56,085 nucleotides of DNA, taken from NCBI GenBank assembly GCA_024277255.1, contig JAJRVQ010000082.1:1-56085 (forward strand), written 5' to 3'. Shown in pieces: positions 18,205-27,891 of the stretch. Position 1 is the stretch's first letter. Each line of letters begins with the position of its first letter. Source of the DNA: Acidobacteriota bacterium. Lineage in GTDB: Bacteria; Acidobacteriota; Thermoanaerobaculia; Multivoradales; SZUA-115. The notes under the pieces are model-generated. The model was not told where the DNA came from, did not search any database, and saw nothing but the letters and a program-made list of their open reading frames with translations. The position numbers and the translations under genes were made by a program.

Positions 18205-21200
18205 ATGACACGCCATCGCTCCGCTGGTCTCTTGACGCTGAAAGAGTCGCTCACCGTGATCGCTGACGCGATCCCGTGCGGCATCTTCGCGGCTCGCGAC
18301 CGACTGCTCTACGTCAACCACGAGCTGGTGCGAATGACCGGCTGCAGCAGTGACCAGCTACTCGCCTGGGATTCGTCGCGAGTGCTGCCTAAGCGCGAAC
18401 TGCCCGGCGGCGGCTCGATGGTGGCTTACGAGATCGTCCTGCCCAAGCCGCAGGGCGGTGTTCAGCGGCTGACCGCCCGCTGCCACCGCAGTGAGTTCGC
18501 CGACGGTCCAGCCGTCATCGGCATGGTGCTCGGCAGTATCCAGCCCACCATGGCCGGAGAGACGGTCACCCTGTCGAGCCAGGACTGGTTCGCCGGCCTG
18601 GCGACGATCTCTTCGGTCGCCATCTTCGTCTATCGCCAGCGCTTCCTCTTCGCCAACCGAGCGGTCGAGCAGCTGACCGGCTACTCGCAGCAGGAGCTAC
18701 TGGAGATGGACCCGACGGATCTGGTCCATCCGGATTTCAAGGATTTGATGGTGCAGCGGCGCGAGGCCCGAATCAAGGGAGAGGTGGCGCGCACCGGAGA
18801 TGAAGTGGTCTTCATCCGCCGCAGCGGCGAGGAGCGCTGGCTCGAATACTCCGCCGGCCGCGTCATCGTCGACGGCGAACCCGCCGTCCTGGCCACCGCC
18901 TACGACATCACCGAACGCAAGCGGGCCGAGTTGGCGCTGCGCCAAAACGAAGGGCGGCTACGTTTGGCCCAGCGGGCGGCCGGGGTGGTGACCTGGGATT
19001 GGAATCTGCTCACCGACGAGCTGCTGGCCTCCGAGCAGACCCCCGAGAGCCTGATCCTGCCGGTGGGCGAAAAACCGGTCACCAGCGAGGACTATTTCGC
19101 CGACTGGATCCACCCGGATGACCGCGCACCGATGCGCTCCAAGATCCGCAACGTCCTGCGCCAGGGGCGCGAACTCGAAGTCGAGCATCGAGTGTTGCGG
19201 CCCGATGGCGAACAGCGGTGGATTTCGGTACGCGGCCACGCGATCCGCGACGAATCGGGTTGGGTGGTGCGCATGCTGGGCGTGTCGATCGACGTCACCG
19301 AGCACAAGGAGAACGAGCTGGCGCTGCGCGGCAGCGAGGCCCGCCTGCGCTTGATGGTCGAACAGATGCCGGCGGTCTTGTGGACGATCGATCGTGATTT
19401 GCGAGTAACTTCCAGCGTCGGCACCGGCCTCAAGCGACTCGGGCTCGGCAACAAGGAAGTGATCGGAATGAGCTTGGAGGAGTTCTTCGACAACGACGAT
19501 CCGCTGTACGAACCCCTGGCCTTCCAGCGCCGCGCCTTGGAAGGACACTCCGCCTCCTTCGGCCTACCGTGGAGAGACCGCCTCTACCAAGCCCACGTCG
19601 AGCCGCTGCGAGCGCCGCTGGGCGAGATCGTCGGTTGCATCGGAATCGCCCTCGATGTCACCGCCCGCCAGCGCGCCGAGGATGCTCTCTTCCAGGAGAA
19701 AGTACGCGCCGACGCCACGCTCGCCTCGATCGGCGACGGGGTGATTCGGCTGGACGGACGAGGCGCTATCGACTACCTCAATCCGGTCGCCGAGCGACTC
19801 ACCGGCTTCACCACGGCCGAGGCCATCGGCCGTCAACTCAACGAGATCTATACGGTCGTCGACGAAACGACGCGCAAGCCCCTGCTCAACCCGGTGGAGC
19901 GCTGCCTGCGCGAGAACCGCACCATCATGCTGCCCGGCGAACGGCTACTGGTGACCGGCGACGGCCGCGAGTACGCCATCCGCGACTCGGCGGCTCCGGT
20001 GCGCGGTCGAAACGGCGAAGTGCTCGGCGTCGTTCTCGCCTTCAAGGACGTCACCGGCGTGCGCGACATGGAGCGCGAGATGAGCTACCTCGCCAGCCAC
20101 GACCGGCTCACCGGCTTGCTCAACCGGGCCGAGTTCGAGCGCCGCATGGAGCAAAGCCTGCAAATCACTCAAGCCGAGTTCCAGCTGACCGCCGTCCTTC
20201 ACCTCGACATCGATCCCTTCACCGTGATCAACGACACCTGCGGCTACCTGGCCGGTGACGAGATCCTGCGGCGGGTGGCCGACTTCTTGCGCAACCGCGT
20301 CCCCAACAGCAGCACGCTGGCCCGGCTCGGCGCCGACGAGTTCGGCCTCCTGCTGCTCGGCTGCACGCCGGCTCAAGCGCGCCAACAGGCGGAGAGGATC
20401 CGTACCGCGTTCGGCGATTTCACCTTCTCCTGGCTGGAGAAGACCTTCGACATCGCCGCCTCGATCGGTCTGGTGCAGCGGCGCGAAGAGGACCAGGTGA
20501 GCCGCTTGATGCTCGCCGCCGACGCCGCTTGCCAGCTGGCCAAGGAAAAGGGCCGCAACCTCATCTACGAACACCAGCCGGGCGACTCCGGTGTTTCCCA
20601 CCGGCGCGGTCAGATGCAATGGATCCACCGCATCAGTAGGGCTCTCGAAGAGGACAGCTTCCTCCTCTTCTGCCAACCGATCCGACCGCTGGGCGGATTC
20701 ACCGAGGGCGAGATGATGGCGGAAGTTCTCTTGCGCATGGTGGACGAGGAAGGGCGCATCGTCGAACCGGAGCGCTTTATCCCGGTGGCGGAACGCTACC
20801 GGTTGATCTCGTCGATCGACCGCTGGGTGTTACGCCGCAGCCTCAAGGCGCTGAGCGACGCGACCTTCGTGGGCAATCAGAAGATCACCGCACTGACCAT
20901 CAACATCTCCGGCGAGTCACTCAATGACGAAGCGTTCCTGGAGTTTGTCGACGCCGAGCTGACGCGCAGCGACGTCGATCCCCGGCGGGTCCTCTTCGAG
21001 ATCACGGAAACCGCCGCCATCGCCAACCTGCAAGGCGCCATGCGCTTCATCAGCGACCTCAAGAAGCGCGGCTCACGCTTCGTGCTCGACGACTTCGGCA
21101 GCGGCCTCTCTTCCTTCGCCTACCTCAAGAACTTGCCGGTCGACATCCTGAAGATCGCCATCGAGTTCGTCCGCGACTCCGGTTCACTCGGAGTCGAACG

Positions 21201-21429
21201 CACCATCGTTCGCTCGATCAATCAGATCGGCCACGAACTCGGCCTCAAGACGATCGCCGAAGGTGTCGAGAGCCCCGAGGTGCTGGCGGTCTGCGATGAA
21301 CTCGGCCTCGACTATGCCCAAGGCTTCTGGATCTGCCAGCCTCAGCCCATGTCCCCCATGCCTTCGGCCAGCCCAACCCACTGGAAAGAGCAGCTAAAGG
21401 GCAGCCCGCCGAAGTCGCTGGATGAGTAG
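18205..21429 (+). CDS. Multi-PAS GGDEF/EAL signalling protein
   Basis: A 1074-residue cytoplasmic protein with no membrane segment. It appears to hold about five PAS/PAC units (roughly 15-100, 128-240, 250-375, 380-495, 505-630), then a GGDEF domain (about 640-795) and an EAL domain (about 810-1060). The cyclase signature is GADEF (709-713), not GGDEF, so synthesis of c-di-GMP is doubtful. The EAL signature is EVL (840-842), but the other catalytic points remain: NISGESL, FEITET, DDFGSG (962-967), Lys in LKIAIEF, AEGVES and AQGFW. A phosphodiesterase with an allosteric GGDEF domain is the likely reading. The start has no clear SD. Confidence 0.9.
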   Translation: MTRHRSAGLLTLKESLTVIADAIPCGIFAARDRLLYVNHELVRMTGCSSDQLLAWDSSRVLPKRELPGGGSMVAYEIVLPKPQGGVQRLTARCHRSEFADGPAVIGMVLGSIQPTMAGETVTLSSQDWFAGLATISSVAIFVYRQRFLFANRAVEQLTGYSQQELLEMDPTDLVHPDFKDLMVQRREARIKGEVARTGDEVVFIRRSGEERWLEYSAGRVIVDGEPAVLATAYDITERKRAELALRQNEGRLRLAQRAAGVVTWDWNLLTDELLASEQTPESLILPVGEKPVTSEDYFADWIHPDDRAPMRSKIRNVLRQGRELEVEHRVLRPDGEQRWISVRGHAIRDESGWVVRMLGVSIDVTEHKENELALRGSEARLRLMVEQMPAVLWTIDRDLRVTSSVGTGLKRLGLGNKEVIGMSLEEFFDNDDPLYEPLAFQRRALEGHSASFGLPWRDRLYQAHVEPLRAPLGEIVGCIGIALDVTARQRAEDALFQEKVRADATLASIGDGVIRLDGRGAIDYLNPVAERLTGFTTAEAIGRQLNEIYTVVDETTRKPLLNPVERCLRENRTIMLPGERLLVTGDGREYAIRDSAAPVRGRNGEVLGVVLAFKDVTGVRDMEREMSYLASHDRLTGLLNRAEFERRMEQSLQITQAEFQLTAVLHLDIDPFTVINDTCGYLAGDEILRRVADFLRNRVPNSSTLARLGADEFGLLLLGCTPAQARQQAERIRTAFGDFTFSWLEKTFDIAASIGLVQRREEDQVSRLMLAADAACQLAKEKGRNLIYEHQPGDSGVSHRRGQMQWIHRISRALEEDSFLLFCQPIRPLGGFTEGEMMAEVLLRMVDEEGRIVEPERFIPVAERYRLISSIDRWVLRRSLKALSDATFVGNQKITALTINISGESLNDEAFLEFVDAELTRSDVDPRRVLFEITETAAIANLQGAMRFISDLKKRGSRFVLDDFGSGLSSFAYLKNLPVDILKIAIEFVRDSGSLGVERTIVRSINQIGHELGLKTIAEGVESPEVLAVCDELGLDYAQGFWICQPQPMSPMPSASPTHWKEQLKGSPPKSLDE

Positions 21430-21440
21430 GAACCCTACTC
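21424..21440. terminator. Palindrome formed by two convergent stop codons
   Basis: GAGTAGG-AAC-CCTACTC is a perfect 7-base inverted repeat. It contains the TAG of the PAS/GGDEF/EAL gene (21427-21429) and, on the other strand, the TAG of glmS (21437-21435). The genes end only five bases apart. The stem could act as a short two-way terminator, though no T-run follows it. Confidence 0.45.
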
Positions 21441-23258
21441 GACGGTGACGCTCTTGGCCAGATTCCTCGGCTGGTCGACGTCGGCGCCGCGGCGCACGCC
21501 GGTGAAGTAGGCGAGCAGTTGCAGCGGCACGACGTTGACGATCGGTTGTAGCAGGCGGTGGATGCGGGGCACCTGGATGACTTCGTCGGCGACGCCCGCA
21601 AGCTCCTCGGCATCGTGGTCGGTGACCGCGATGACGATCCCGTCGCGCGCCTTGACCTCCTGCATGTTGCTGATCACCTTGTCGTAGACCCGATCGCCCG
21701 AGGCGACCATGACCACCGGCAGATCCTCGTCGATCAGCGCGATGGGGCCATGCTTCATCTCGCCGGCGGTGTAGCCCTCGGCGTGGATGTAGGAAATCTC
21801 CTTGAGCTTGAGCGCTCCTTCGAGGGCTATTGGATAGTTGATCCCCCGACCCAGATAGAGAAAATCCTCGGCGCGAAAGAAACGGCGGGCCAGTTGGTCG
21901 ATTTTCGGCTCCAGCGCCAAGGTCTCGTCGATGGCTTGCGGTAGATGGGCCAGCGCGGCGAGTTCCTCTGCCGCCGTCTCCATGCCGCGCGCCTGGCGCA
22001 AGCGCACGGCGAGCAGGAAGAGGGCCACCAGTTGGGTGGTGAACGCCTTGGTCGAAGCGACCCCGATCTCCGGGCCGGCATGGGTCAGGATCACCCCGTC
22101 GCTGATCCGTGTCGCTTGACTGTTAGCCACATTGCAGATCGCCAACAGGCTGGCACCGCGCTCGCGCGCCGCCCCCATCGCCGACAGCGTGTCGGCCGTT
22201 TCGCCCGACTGCGAGACTCCCACCGCCAGCGTCGCCGGCTCGACGATCGGATCGCGGTAGCGGTACTCGGAGCCGTAGTCGACCTCGACCGGAATCCGCG
22301 CCAACTCCTCGATCAAGAACTTACCGACCAGAGCGGCGTGCAGCGAGGTGCCGCAGGCAAGCAGATGAACCCGGCGCACCTCGCTCTCGCCAAGACTTCC
22401 TTCGAAACCGATATCGTCGAATTCGACCCGCGCCAGTTCGAAGTCGACCCGGCCGCCGAAGGTGTCCTGCAACGCCTGCGGCTGCTCGTGGATCTCCTTC
22501 AGCATGAAGTGCTTGTAGCCACCCTTCTCCACCTGGATCGGATCCCAATTCAACCGCTGCGCCGCGCGCTCCACGGGATGGCCCTGTGCATCCCAGATTT
22601 CCACTCCCCGCGGTGTGAGCAGCGCCAACTCCGCGTTGTCGAGGAAGATCACATCGCGGGTGTAGGTAAGCAGAGCGGCGGGATCCGAGGCGAGGAAATT
22701 CTCTGCCTCGCCCAGCCCCACGACCAGCGGCGGACCCTGCCGCGTGGCCACGATCTCCTCGCGCCGGGTCGCCATGACGGCGAAGGCGTACATCCCTTCG
22801 AACCGCTTGCGGGCCGCATCCACCGCGCCGCGCAGATCATCGCCGTCGTAGAGCGAGGAGATCAAGTTGGCCACCACTTCGGTGTCGGTGTCGGTTTCAA
22901 ACTCCCACCCGGCGGCGATCAGCTCCGTCTTCAGTTGCAGAAAGTTCTCGATGATGCCGTTGTGGATGACCGCCACCCGGCGCCGGGCGTCGAGTACCGG
23001 ATGGGCATTGCGCTCGTTGGGCGCTCCGTGGGTCGCCCAACGGGTATGGCCCAGGCCGAAGCTCCCGGTAAGCGGCTCACGCTCCAGCTTGTCGACCAGA
23101 CGGTCGAGTTTGCCCTCCGCCTTGGAAGCGATCAAGCCCTCCGGCCCGCGCACCACGACCCCCGCCGAGTCGTACCCGCGGTACTCGAGTCGGCGTAGAC
23201 CTTCGATGAGCAGCGCCACCACCTCGCGACCGCCGACATATCCGACAATTCCGCACAT
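21435..23258 (-). CDS. glmS: Glucosamine-6-phosphate synthase
   Basis: A 607-residue enzyme that makes glucosamine-6-phosphate from fructose-6-phosphate and glutamine, the first step to UDP-GlcNAc. The protein must begin [10 protein letters not shown] so that Cys2 is the N-terminal nucleophile; that ATG is at 23258 with AAGGGG upstream, although the frame is open further. The glutaminase domain is about 2-220 ([14 protein letters not shown]) and two SIS domains follow, with [19 protein letters not shown] and the C-terminal KSVTVE. It begins four bases after glmU ends, so the two are one operon. No glmS ribozyme is possible in so short a leader. Confidence 0.97.
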   Translation of the reverse strand: MCGIVGYVGGREVVALLIEGLRRLEYRGYDSAGVVVRGPEGLIASKAEGKLDRLVDKLEREPLTGSFGLGHTRWATHGAPNERNAHPVLDARRRVAVIHNGIIENFLQLKTELIAAGWEFETDTDTEVVANLISSLYDGDDLRGAVDAARKRFEGMYAFAVMATRREEIVATRQGPPLVVGLGEAENFLASDPAALLTYTRDVIFLDNAELALLTPRGVEIWDAQGHPVERAAQRLNWDPIQVEKGGYKHFMLKEIHEQPQALQDTFGGRVDFELARVEFDDIGFEGSLGESEVRRVHLLACGTSLHAALVGKFLIEELARIPVEVDYGSEYRYRDPIVEPATLAVGVSQSGETADTLSAMGAARERGASLLAICNVANSQATRISDGVILTHAGPEIGVASTKAFTTQLVALFLLAVRLRQARGMETAAEELAALAHLPQAIDETLALEPKIDQLARRFFRAEDFLYLGRGINYPIALEGALKLKEISYIHAEGYTAGEMKHGPIALIDEDLPVVMVASGDRVYDKVISNMQEVKARDGIVIAVTDHDAEELAGVADEVIQVPRIHRLLQPIVNVVPLQLLAYFTGVRRGADVDQPRNLAKSVTVE

Positions 23259-23262
23259 CGGA

Positions 23263-24741
23263 CTACCCCTTCTCCACGTCGCCGGGTCGGCCCCGCTGTT
23301 CGCCCCGCTGTTTGTTTGGCCGGCGGCGCTTGGTTCGGCGCTCGGCCCAGCCGGGAACGTTTCTCTGCCTGGCGCGGCCCACCGCCAGATCACCGTCGGC
23401 CACATCGTGGGTAGTCACCGAGCCGGCGGCGGTGGTCGCATCCTCGCCGATGGTCACCGGCGCCACCAACATGGTGTCACTGCCGATGAAGGCCCCGCCG
23501 CCGATCTGTGTCGGGTGCTTGTCTTGGCCGTCGTAGTTGCAGGTCACCACGCCGGCACCGATGTTGGCCCCCGCGCCGACGGTGGCATCTCCCAGATAGG
23601 CGAGATGGCCCGCCTTGGCACCAGCGCCCAACCGGCTGTTCTTGATCTCGACGAAGTTGCCCACGCGAGCCCCTTCCAGCAAGACCGATGCCGGCCGCAG
23701 GCGAGCGAAGGGACCCACCCGGCAACCGCTCGCCACCCGCGCCCGATCCAGTACGCAGTAGGGCTCCACCGTCACCGAGTCGGCCAGTTCGCTGTCGCGA
23801 AGCCAGACACCTTGGCCCAGCTCGCAGCCCTCGCCGATGACGGTGTGGCCGGTCAGGGACACTCCGGGGTGGAGAACCGTGTCACGACCGACACAGACGC
23901 CCGCTTCGACCACGGTGCGCGCGGGATCGAGCACGGTCACCCCCGCAGCCATCAAGGCTTCGATCTTGCGGTTCAACAGGCGCTGGTGAACGCGCGCCAG
24001 ATCGGAGCGACTATTGACCCCGAGCGCCTCGCCGGGATCGGCGAGATCGACCAGAGCGACCCGCTCGCCGTCCGCCGCCGCCGCGCTCACCGCGTCGGTC
24101 AGATAGATCTCACCCTGCGCGTTGGCGGCATCGAGGTCGGCGAGTCGCTCGAAGATCCCCGGCGTCGGCAGGGCGTAGAACCCGGCATTGACCCGCCGAA
24201 TCCGCAGCTGCTGCGCCGTCGCGTCGGCCGCTTCGACGATGCGCTCGAGTCGACTCCCACCACCCTCGCCGGTCGACGGTGCCGCGACCACTCGGCCCAA
24301 GGAGCCGGGCTGGGCCAGTTCGGCGCAGGCCATGGCGCCCCAGGTGGCCGCGGCCTCGGCCTGCTGAGCCAGCCGCTCCACCGTTTCCGCCGTGATCACC
24401 GGCGCGTCGCCGGAAAGCACCAGCACGGTCGCATCGACCACTCCGGCTTGCTCCAGCGCCTCCTGGGCCTGCGCCACGGCATGGCCGGTGCCGAGTTGCT
24501 GGTGCTGTTCCACCCAGGTCAATCCCTGATCGGCAAAGGCCGCGCGCACCTCCTCGCCACCGTGGCCGACCACTACCAGGATCGGATCGCAGCCGGCCTC
24601 TCGCGCCGCCTCGATCACCCAGCCGAGCAGCGGCCGACCACCGACCCGGTGCAGCACCTTGGGCAGGCGCGAGCGCAACCGCGTCCCCTTGCCGGCGGCC
24701 AGGATCACCGCCGCGCGGCGGTTGGACTCAGCGTGGTTCAT
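23263..24741 (-). CDS. glmU: Bifunctional GlmU uridylyltransferase/acetyltransferase
   Basis: A 492-residue two-domain enzyme that makes UDP-GlcNAc from glucosamine-1-phosphate. The N-terminal nucleotidyltransferase starts with AAVILAAGKGTRLRS and carries the QLGTGHAV and GEIYLTDAV blocks. From about residue 250 a left-handed beta-helix of hexapeptide repeats forms the acetyltransferase, with FVEIKNSRLG, HLAYLGDA, IGAGVVTCNYDG and FIGSDTMLVAPV. The ATG at 24741 is favoured over one 13 codons upstream because the family starts close to the GxG loop. Its C-terminal tail is very basic. It overlaps yvcK by 14 bases. Confidence 0.97.
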   Translation of the reverse strand: MNHAESNRRAAVILAAGKGTRLRSRLPKVLHRVGGRPLLGWVIEAAREAGCDPILVVVGHGGEEVRAAFADQGLTWVEQHQQLGTGHAVAQAQEALEQAGVVDATVLVLSGDAPVITAETVERLAQQAEAAATWGAMACAELAQPGSLGRVVAAPSTGEGGGSRLERIVEAADATAQQLRIRRVNAGFYALPTPGIFERLADLDAANAQGEIYLTDAVSAAAADGERVALVDLADPGEALGVNSRSDLARVHQRLLNRKIEALMAAGVTVLDPARTVVEAGVCVGRDTVLHPGVSLTGHTVIGEGCELGQGVWLRDSELADSVTVEPYCVLDRARVASGCRVGPFARLRPASVLLEGARVGNFVEIKNSRLGAGAKAGHLAYLGDATVGAGANIGAGVVTCNYDGQDKHPTQIGGGAFIGSDTMLVAPVTIGEDATTAAGSVTTHDVADGDLAVGRARQRNVPGWAERRTKRRRPNKQRGEQRGRPGDVEKG

Positions 24742-25747
24742 CGCCCCGACTCTCGGCAGTGTAAAGACCGCTGGCGGCATGGCCGGCGAGCTGCAAGATC
24801 ACCGCCCCCAGCGCCGCGTCATCGTGGCGCAGTAACTCATCGTCGGCCAGCAGCTCCGCCTCGACAAGTTCCACGCCGCGCGCCTCGAACCCGGCCCGGT
24901 CCACCTCGACCGGCACCGACCCCAAAGCCGCGTAGCGGGCGAGGCGGTCGCGCGGCAGCGGTGCCGTGTTGGCGAGCACGCCATCGACCAAGCCGGCACC
25001 GGCGTGGCGTTCCACCGCATCCAGATGGTCCAAACCGGTCATTCCGTCAGTCTCTCCGGGTTGAGTCATCAAGTTCAAGGCAAGAAGGACGCGGGCCGGG
25101 CTATCGCGTACAGCCTGACGGATGGCCGGAATGAGCAGATTGGGAAGAATCGAAGTGTAGAGCGAACCGGGGCCCAGAACGATCAAATCGGCCCCCTCCA
25201 GGGCGGTGACCGCCGCCGGAAAGGCGGCGACCGCCGCCGGTTCCAGCTCGATCTTGGTCAGCTGCTCCGCCGCCGCACCGATCGCCGACTCTCCCTCGTG
25301 CCACTCGCCGGAAGCCCCTCGCGCGCGCAATCGCACGTCGGACAAGGTCGCCGGCAAGATGCGACCGCGCACCGACAAGATCTCCTCGGCGGTGAGGATC
25401 GCCTGGTAGAAGTTGCCGGTGATTCCGGTCAAGGCGGTCAGGAAGAGGTTGCCGAAGGAATGGCCGGAAAGGCCCTCGCCGTTGGCAAACCGGTACTGGA
25501 AGAGGCGGGTCAGAAGATCCTCGTCGTCGGCCAAGGCCGCCAGGCAGTTGCGCACGTCCCCCGGCGGCAGAACACCGAAATCGCGGCGCAGGCGACCCGA
25601 CGAGCCGCCATCGTCGGTCACCGTCACCACTCCGATGAGCCCCTCCGCGTCGGCTTGCGGTCCGCGTGCCCGCTTGAGCGCGCGCAGCAAAACCGCCAAG
25701 CCGGTACCGCCACCCAGGACGGCAAGCCGCGGAACGCGGCCTATCAC
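24728..25747 (-). CDS. yvcK: YvcK/CofD-like gluconeogenesis factor (UDP-sugar binding)
   Basis: A 339-residue protein of the YvcK/YbhK family. It begins VPRLAVLGGGTGL and has the TVTDDGGSSGRLR, LPPGDVRNCLAAL, GLSGHSFGNLFL and DLIVLGPGSLYTSI motifs. YvcK binds UDP-GlcNAc and is needed for normal cell shape and for growth on gluconeogenic carbon in Bacillus; no enzymatic product is established for this branch. I use the GTG at 25747, just overlapping the stop of the TPR gene. Its overlap with glmU, whose product it binds, suggests feedback or control of the amino-sugar pathway. Confidence 0.93.
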   Translation of the reverse strand: MIGRVPRLAVLGGGTGLAVLLRALKRARGPQADAEGLIGVVTVTDDGGSSGRLRRDFGVLPPGDVRNCLAALADDEDLLTRLFQYRFANGEGLSGHSFGNLFLTALTGITGNFYQAILTAEEILSVRGRILPATLSDVRLRARGASGEWHEGESAIGAAAEQLTKIELEPAAVAAFPAAVTALEGADLIVLGPGSLYTSILPNLLIPAIRQAVRDSPARVLLALNLMTQPGETDGMTGLDHLDAVERHAGAGLVDGVLANTAPLPRDRLARYAALGSVPVEVDRAGFEARGVELVEAELLADDELLRHDDAALGAVILQLAGHAASGLYTAESRGDEPR

Positions 25748-25748
25748 G

Positions 25749-26372
25749 TCACTCGAGGCCGAAGAGATGTCCGAACTCGGAGTCTTCGCGCAGCGCCTCG
25801 AAGTCGGGGTCGTGGAAAGCATGCACTCGGTTCTCGGGGTTGATCTCGACGGCGAGCCTCAACGCTTCGGCAGCCTCTTCGAAGCGCTCGGAGAGAGCAT
25901 GGATGGAAGCCTTGAGGAAGGTGAAGTTCTCGTCCGTCGGCCCACCGTGCTGGTCACACAGCTCCATGGCCGCGTCCAACTCGCCTCGGTTCTTGTGGTA
26001 CACCGCCCGCAAGTAGGGATCCGCCGGTGCGGCATCTTCGGCCGATCGAGCACGGCAGACCTCCGCGTACTGGCGGGAACGGTCGGTGAGATCGATCGAT
26101 TCGCTCTGCTCGATCACCTTGTCGAACAGACCTTCGGCCTTCTTCCAGCTCTTGCGGTAGAGCGCCTTGACAGCCTCCTCGAAAATCCCCATCGCCGGAT
26201 CGGGACCGATGATCCCCGCCGCCGCGTCTTTGCTGTCTACTTTGAGTTCGATCAACTTCTGGCGGACTTCTTCGGGGTCTGCCCCGAAACGCTGCGCCAG
26301 CTCATTGAGCGTCTTAGAAGCGGAATACCGGTTGAGGTAACTAGTATCCGCCTTGGTCCAATTCTTAGCCAT
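25749..26372 (-). CDS. TPR-like protein of the mglA-yvcK run
   Basis: A 207-residue soluble, mainly helical protein. GGAGG lies 6 bases before the ATG at 26372. Residues about 1-50 are a small helical segment with an N-terminal KNWTKADTSYL; the rest shows TPR-like helices (AVKALYRKSWKKAEGLFDKVI, RGELDAAMELCDQHG, SERFEEAAEALRLAVEINPEN). No catalytic motif is present. It lies 16 bases after mglA and its stop overlaps the yvcK start region, so it may be an adaptor between the GTPase and downstream proteins. That function is inference. Confidence 0.75.
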   Translation of the reverse strand: MAKNWTKADTSYLNRYSASKTLNELAQRFGADPEEVRQKLIELKVDSKDAAAGIIGPDPAMGIFEEAVKALYRKSWKKAEGLFDKVIEQSESIDLTDRSRQYAEVCRARSAEDAAPADPYLRAVYHKNRGELDAAMELCDQHGGPTDENFTFLKASIHALSERFEEAAEALRLAVEINPENRVHAFHDPDFEALREDSEFGHLFGLE

Positions 26373-26388
26373 GATCCTCCAAAAAACG

Positions 26389-26973
26389 CTATCTCTTGCG
26401 CAATTCAACCAAAATCTGCTTGGCGACGGACTTGAGGGTGTCGAAAACGCCCTCGCCGCTCGTCGCGATTGCTTCGAATGTCGGTTCTCGCTTGAAGTTC
26501 AGAACCCGGTACATCTCGTCGACAGGGGCGATGTTCGGTAAGTCGCGCTTGTTGAACTGAAGCGCGTAGGGCATGGTCGCCAAGTCGAGGCCATGTTCGG
26601 CCAGGTTGGCTCCCAAGTTGCGGATCGATTCGATATTCGCCTCCGTACGAGCTATCTGGCTATCCGCCACGAAGACCACGCCGTCGACCCCTTTGAGGAT
26701 CAGCTTGCGGCTCGCATCGTAGAAAACCTGACCGGGTACGGTGTAGAGGTGAAACCGCGTGGTGAAACCGCGAATGGTCCCCAGATCCAGGGGTAGGAAA
26801 TCAAAAAACAGGGTGCGGTCCGTCTCGGTGGCCAGGGAGATCATCTTGCCCCGGGCATCGGGCGAGGTCTTGTTGTAAATGTACTGCAGGTTGGTCGTCT
26901 TGCCGCACAGCCCCGGACCGTAATAGACGATCTTGCAGTTGATCTCTTTGCTGGCGTAGTTGATGAACGTCAT
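26389..26973 (-). CDS. mglA: MglA-type small GTPase
   Basis: A 194-residue Ras-like GTPase. It has the G1 loop YGPGLCGKT (18-26), the PM3 variant TVPGQ (78-82) typical of MglA, and NKRD (141-144) for guanine. The stretch [21 protein letters not shown] (key D, R, F, F, D, P) is the MglA switch region. MglA marks cell poles in gliding myxobacteria and directs twitching and cell polarity in other phyla. The start at 26973 ([11 protein letters not shown]) matches the family; the frame is open upstream. A 140-base gap separates it from the mglB-like gene. Confidence 0.93.
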   Translation of the reverse strand: MTFINYASKEINCKIVYYGPGLCGKTTNLQYIYNKTSPDARGKMISLATETDRTLFFDFLPLDLGTIRGFTTRFHLYTVPGQVFYDASRKLILKGVDGVVFVADSQIARTEANIESIRNLGANLAEHGLDLATMPYALQFNKRDLPNIAPVDEMYRVLNFKREPTFEAIATSGEGVFDTLKSVAKQILVELRKR

Positions 26974-27113
26974 GGCCTGCGACGGAGCACAAAGCTCCTC
27001 AACTCCTGGCGGATCGGATCGGTATGGATGGAAACAAACCTGTGCGACCACTTTGGCCGCTGCAAGCAAGCTGTCTTGAAGCTGTTCTAAGAGCGGCGGG
27101 AGCCGGCTACGAC

Positions 27114-27614
27114 TCAGTCCCTGAACAGAGCGTCGATATCCTCATCGGTGATTTCGGCGAACGGGCTGTCCTTACTGCGCTCCTCGGCCACCGCGGCGTT
27201 TCCACTCTGCTGCAGCATCGCTTCGAAAATCCTCTCGAGTTCGAGATTGGCGCGCTTGACCCGCAAGCGGACCAAGCCGAGAGAAGATCGATCATCGAAG
27301 ATCACCACGAGAATCGCCCGTTTGGCAACGATCGAGATGTGAATATGCTCCCTCTCCCCTTCGTGGAAGAGAACCGAGAACTCGCGCTCACCGATCAGCT
27401 TCGCCAACCCATCCGTCGCTGCCACATTGCCGGCGGTCAGCGAAGCCAGCGACGTGATGTCGAATTGCGCCACGTCTCCAGCATTGGCGATCTGCTGGCC
27501 GTTCTTATCGACCAGAAAGACCGCGCGGGCGTTGGCATCTTGGCGCAAACGCAGTAATCCATCGAACAGGAGCTTGGATTCTTCCTCGTAAAGGACGAAG
27601 TTCGCTGAGGACAT
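27114..27614 (-). CDS. mglB: MglB-like roadblock/LC7 protein
   Basis: A 166-residue protein with a roadblock/LC7 domain (about residues 10-130): [21 protein letters not shown], the [14 protein letters not shown] helix and the [27 protein letters not shown] strands (short blocks within these define the fold). MglB is the GTPase-activating partner of MglA. The C-terminal tail is acidic and Ser-rich ([17 protein letters not shown]) with no domain. It is the first gene of the run and lies opposite a diguanylate cyclase gene. Confidence 0.88.
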   Translation of the reverse strand: MSSANFVLYEEESKLLFDGLLRLRQDANARAVFLVDKNGQQIANAGDVAQFDITSLASLTAGNVAATDGLAKLIGEREFSVLFHEGEREHIHISIVAKRAILVVIFDDRSSLGLVRLRVKRANLELERIFEAMLQQSGNAAVAEERSKDSPFAEITDEDIDALFRD

Positions 27615-27673
27615 CGGGTTGGTCGCTCTGAAAGCCGTACGGGTGAGCCTTGGATCGGCCCCCGGAAATGGAG

Positions 27674-27703
27674 CCTATAGTTGAGTGGCTGATTCTATGC
27701 CAA
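27674..27703 (-). promoter_or_regulatory. Possible promoter of the mglB-mglA-yvcK-glmUS run
   Basis: On the minus strand TTGGCA (27703-27698) is followed by 18 bases and TATAGG (27679-27674), about 60 bases before the mglB start. Both boxes match the sigma-70 consensus at four of six positions or better. The rest of the 277-base divergent space 27615-27891 shows nothing else I can name. Confidence 0.4.
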
Positions 27704-27891
27704 ATGCGAGCCGAGCGAAACCCGGAGAGCGATAGGCCGTCGTCGATGACTCTGTCCGGCTGACCGTACCGGCCAAGAATCTATCTTGCTGCTACCATGC
27801 GTCCATCGTCTGTCGATGGAAGACTTGATCTTCGCCGCGCCGGCTCAGTAAACCCTGGATCGCTGCTCGCCACAGCATTTTCTTGGCCATT

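Noticed and set aside
22867..25134. A 755-codon open frame on the plus strand
   Set aside because: It is antisense to glmS, glmU and yvcK, whose motifs are unmistakable; its product is low-complexity, Arg/His/Pro-rich and shows no domain. High G+C makes such antisense frames common.
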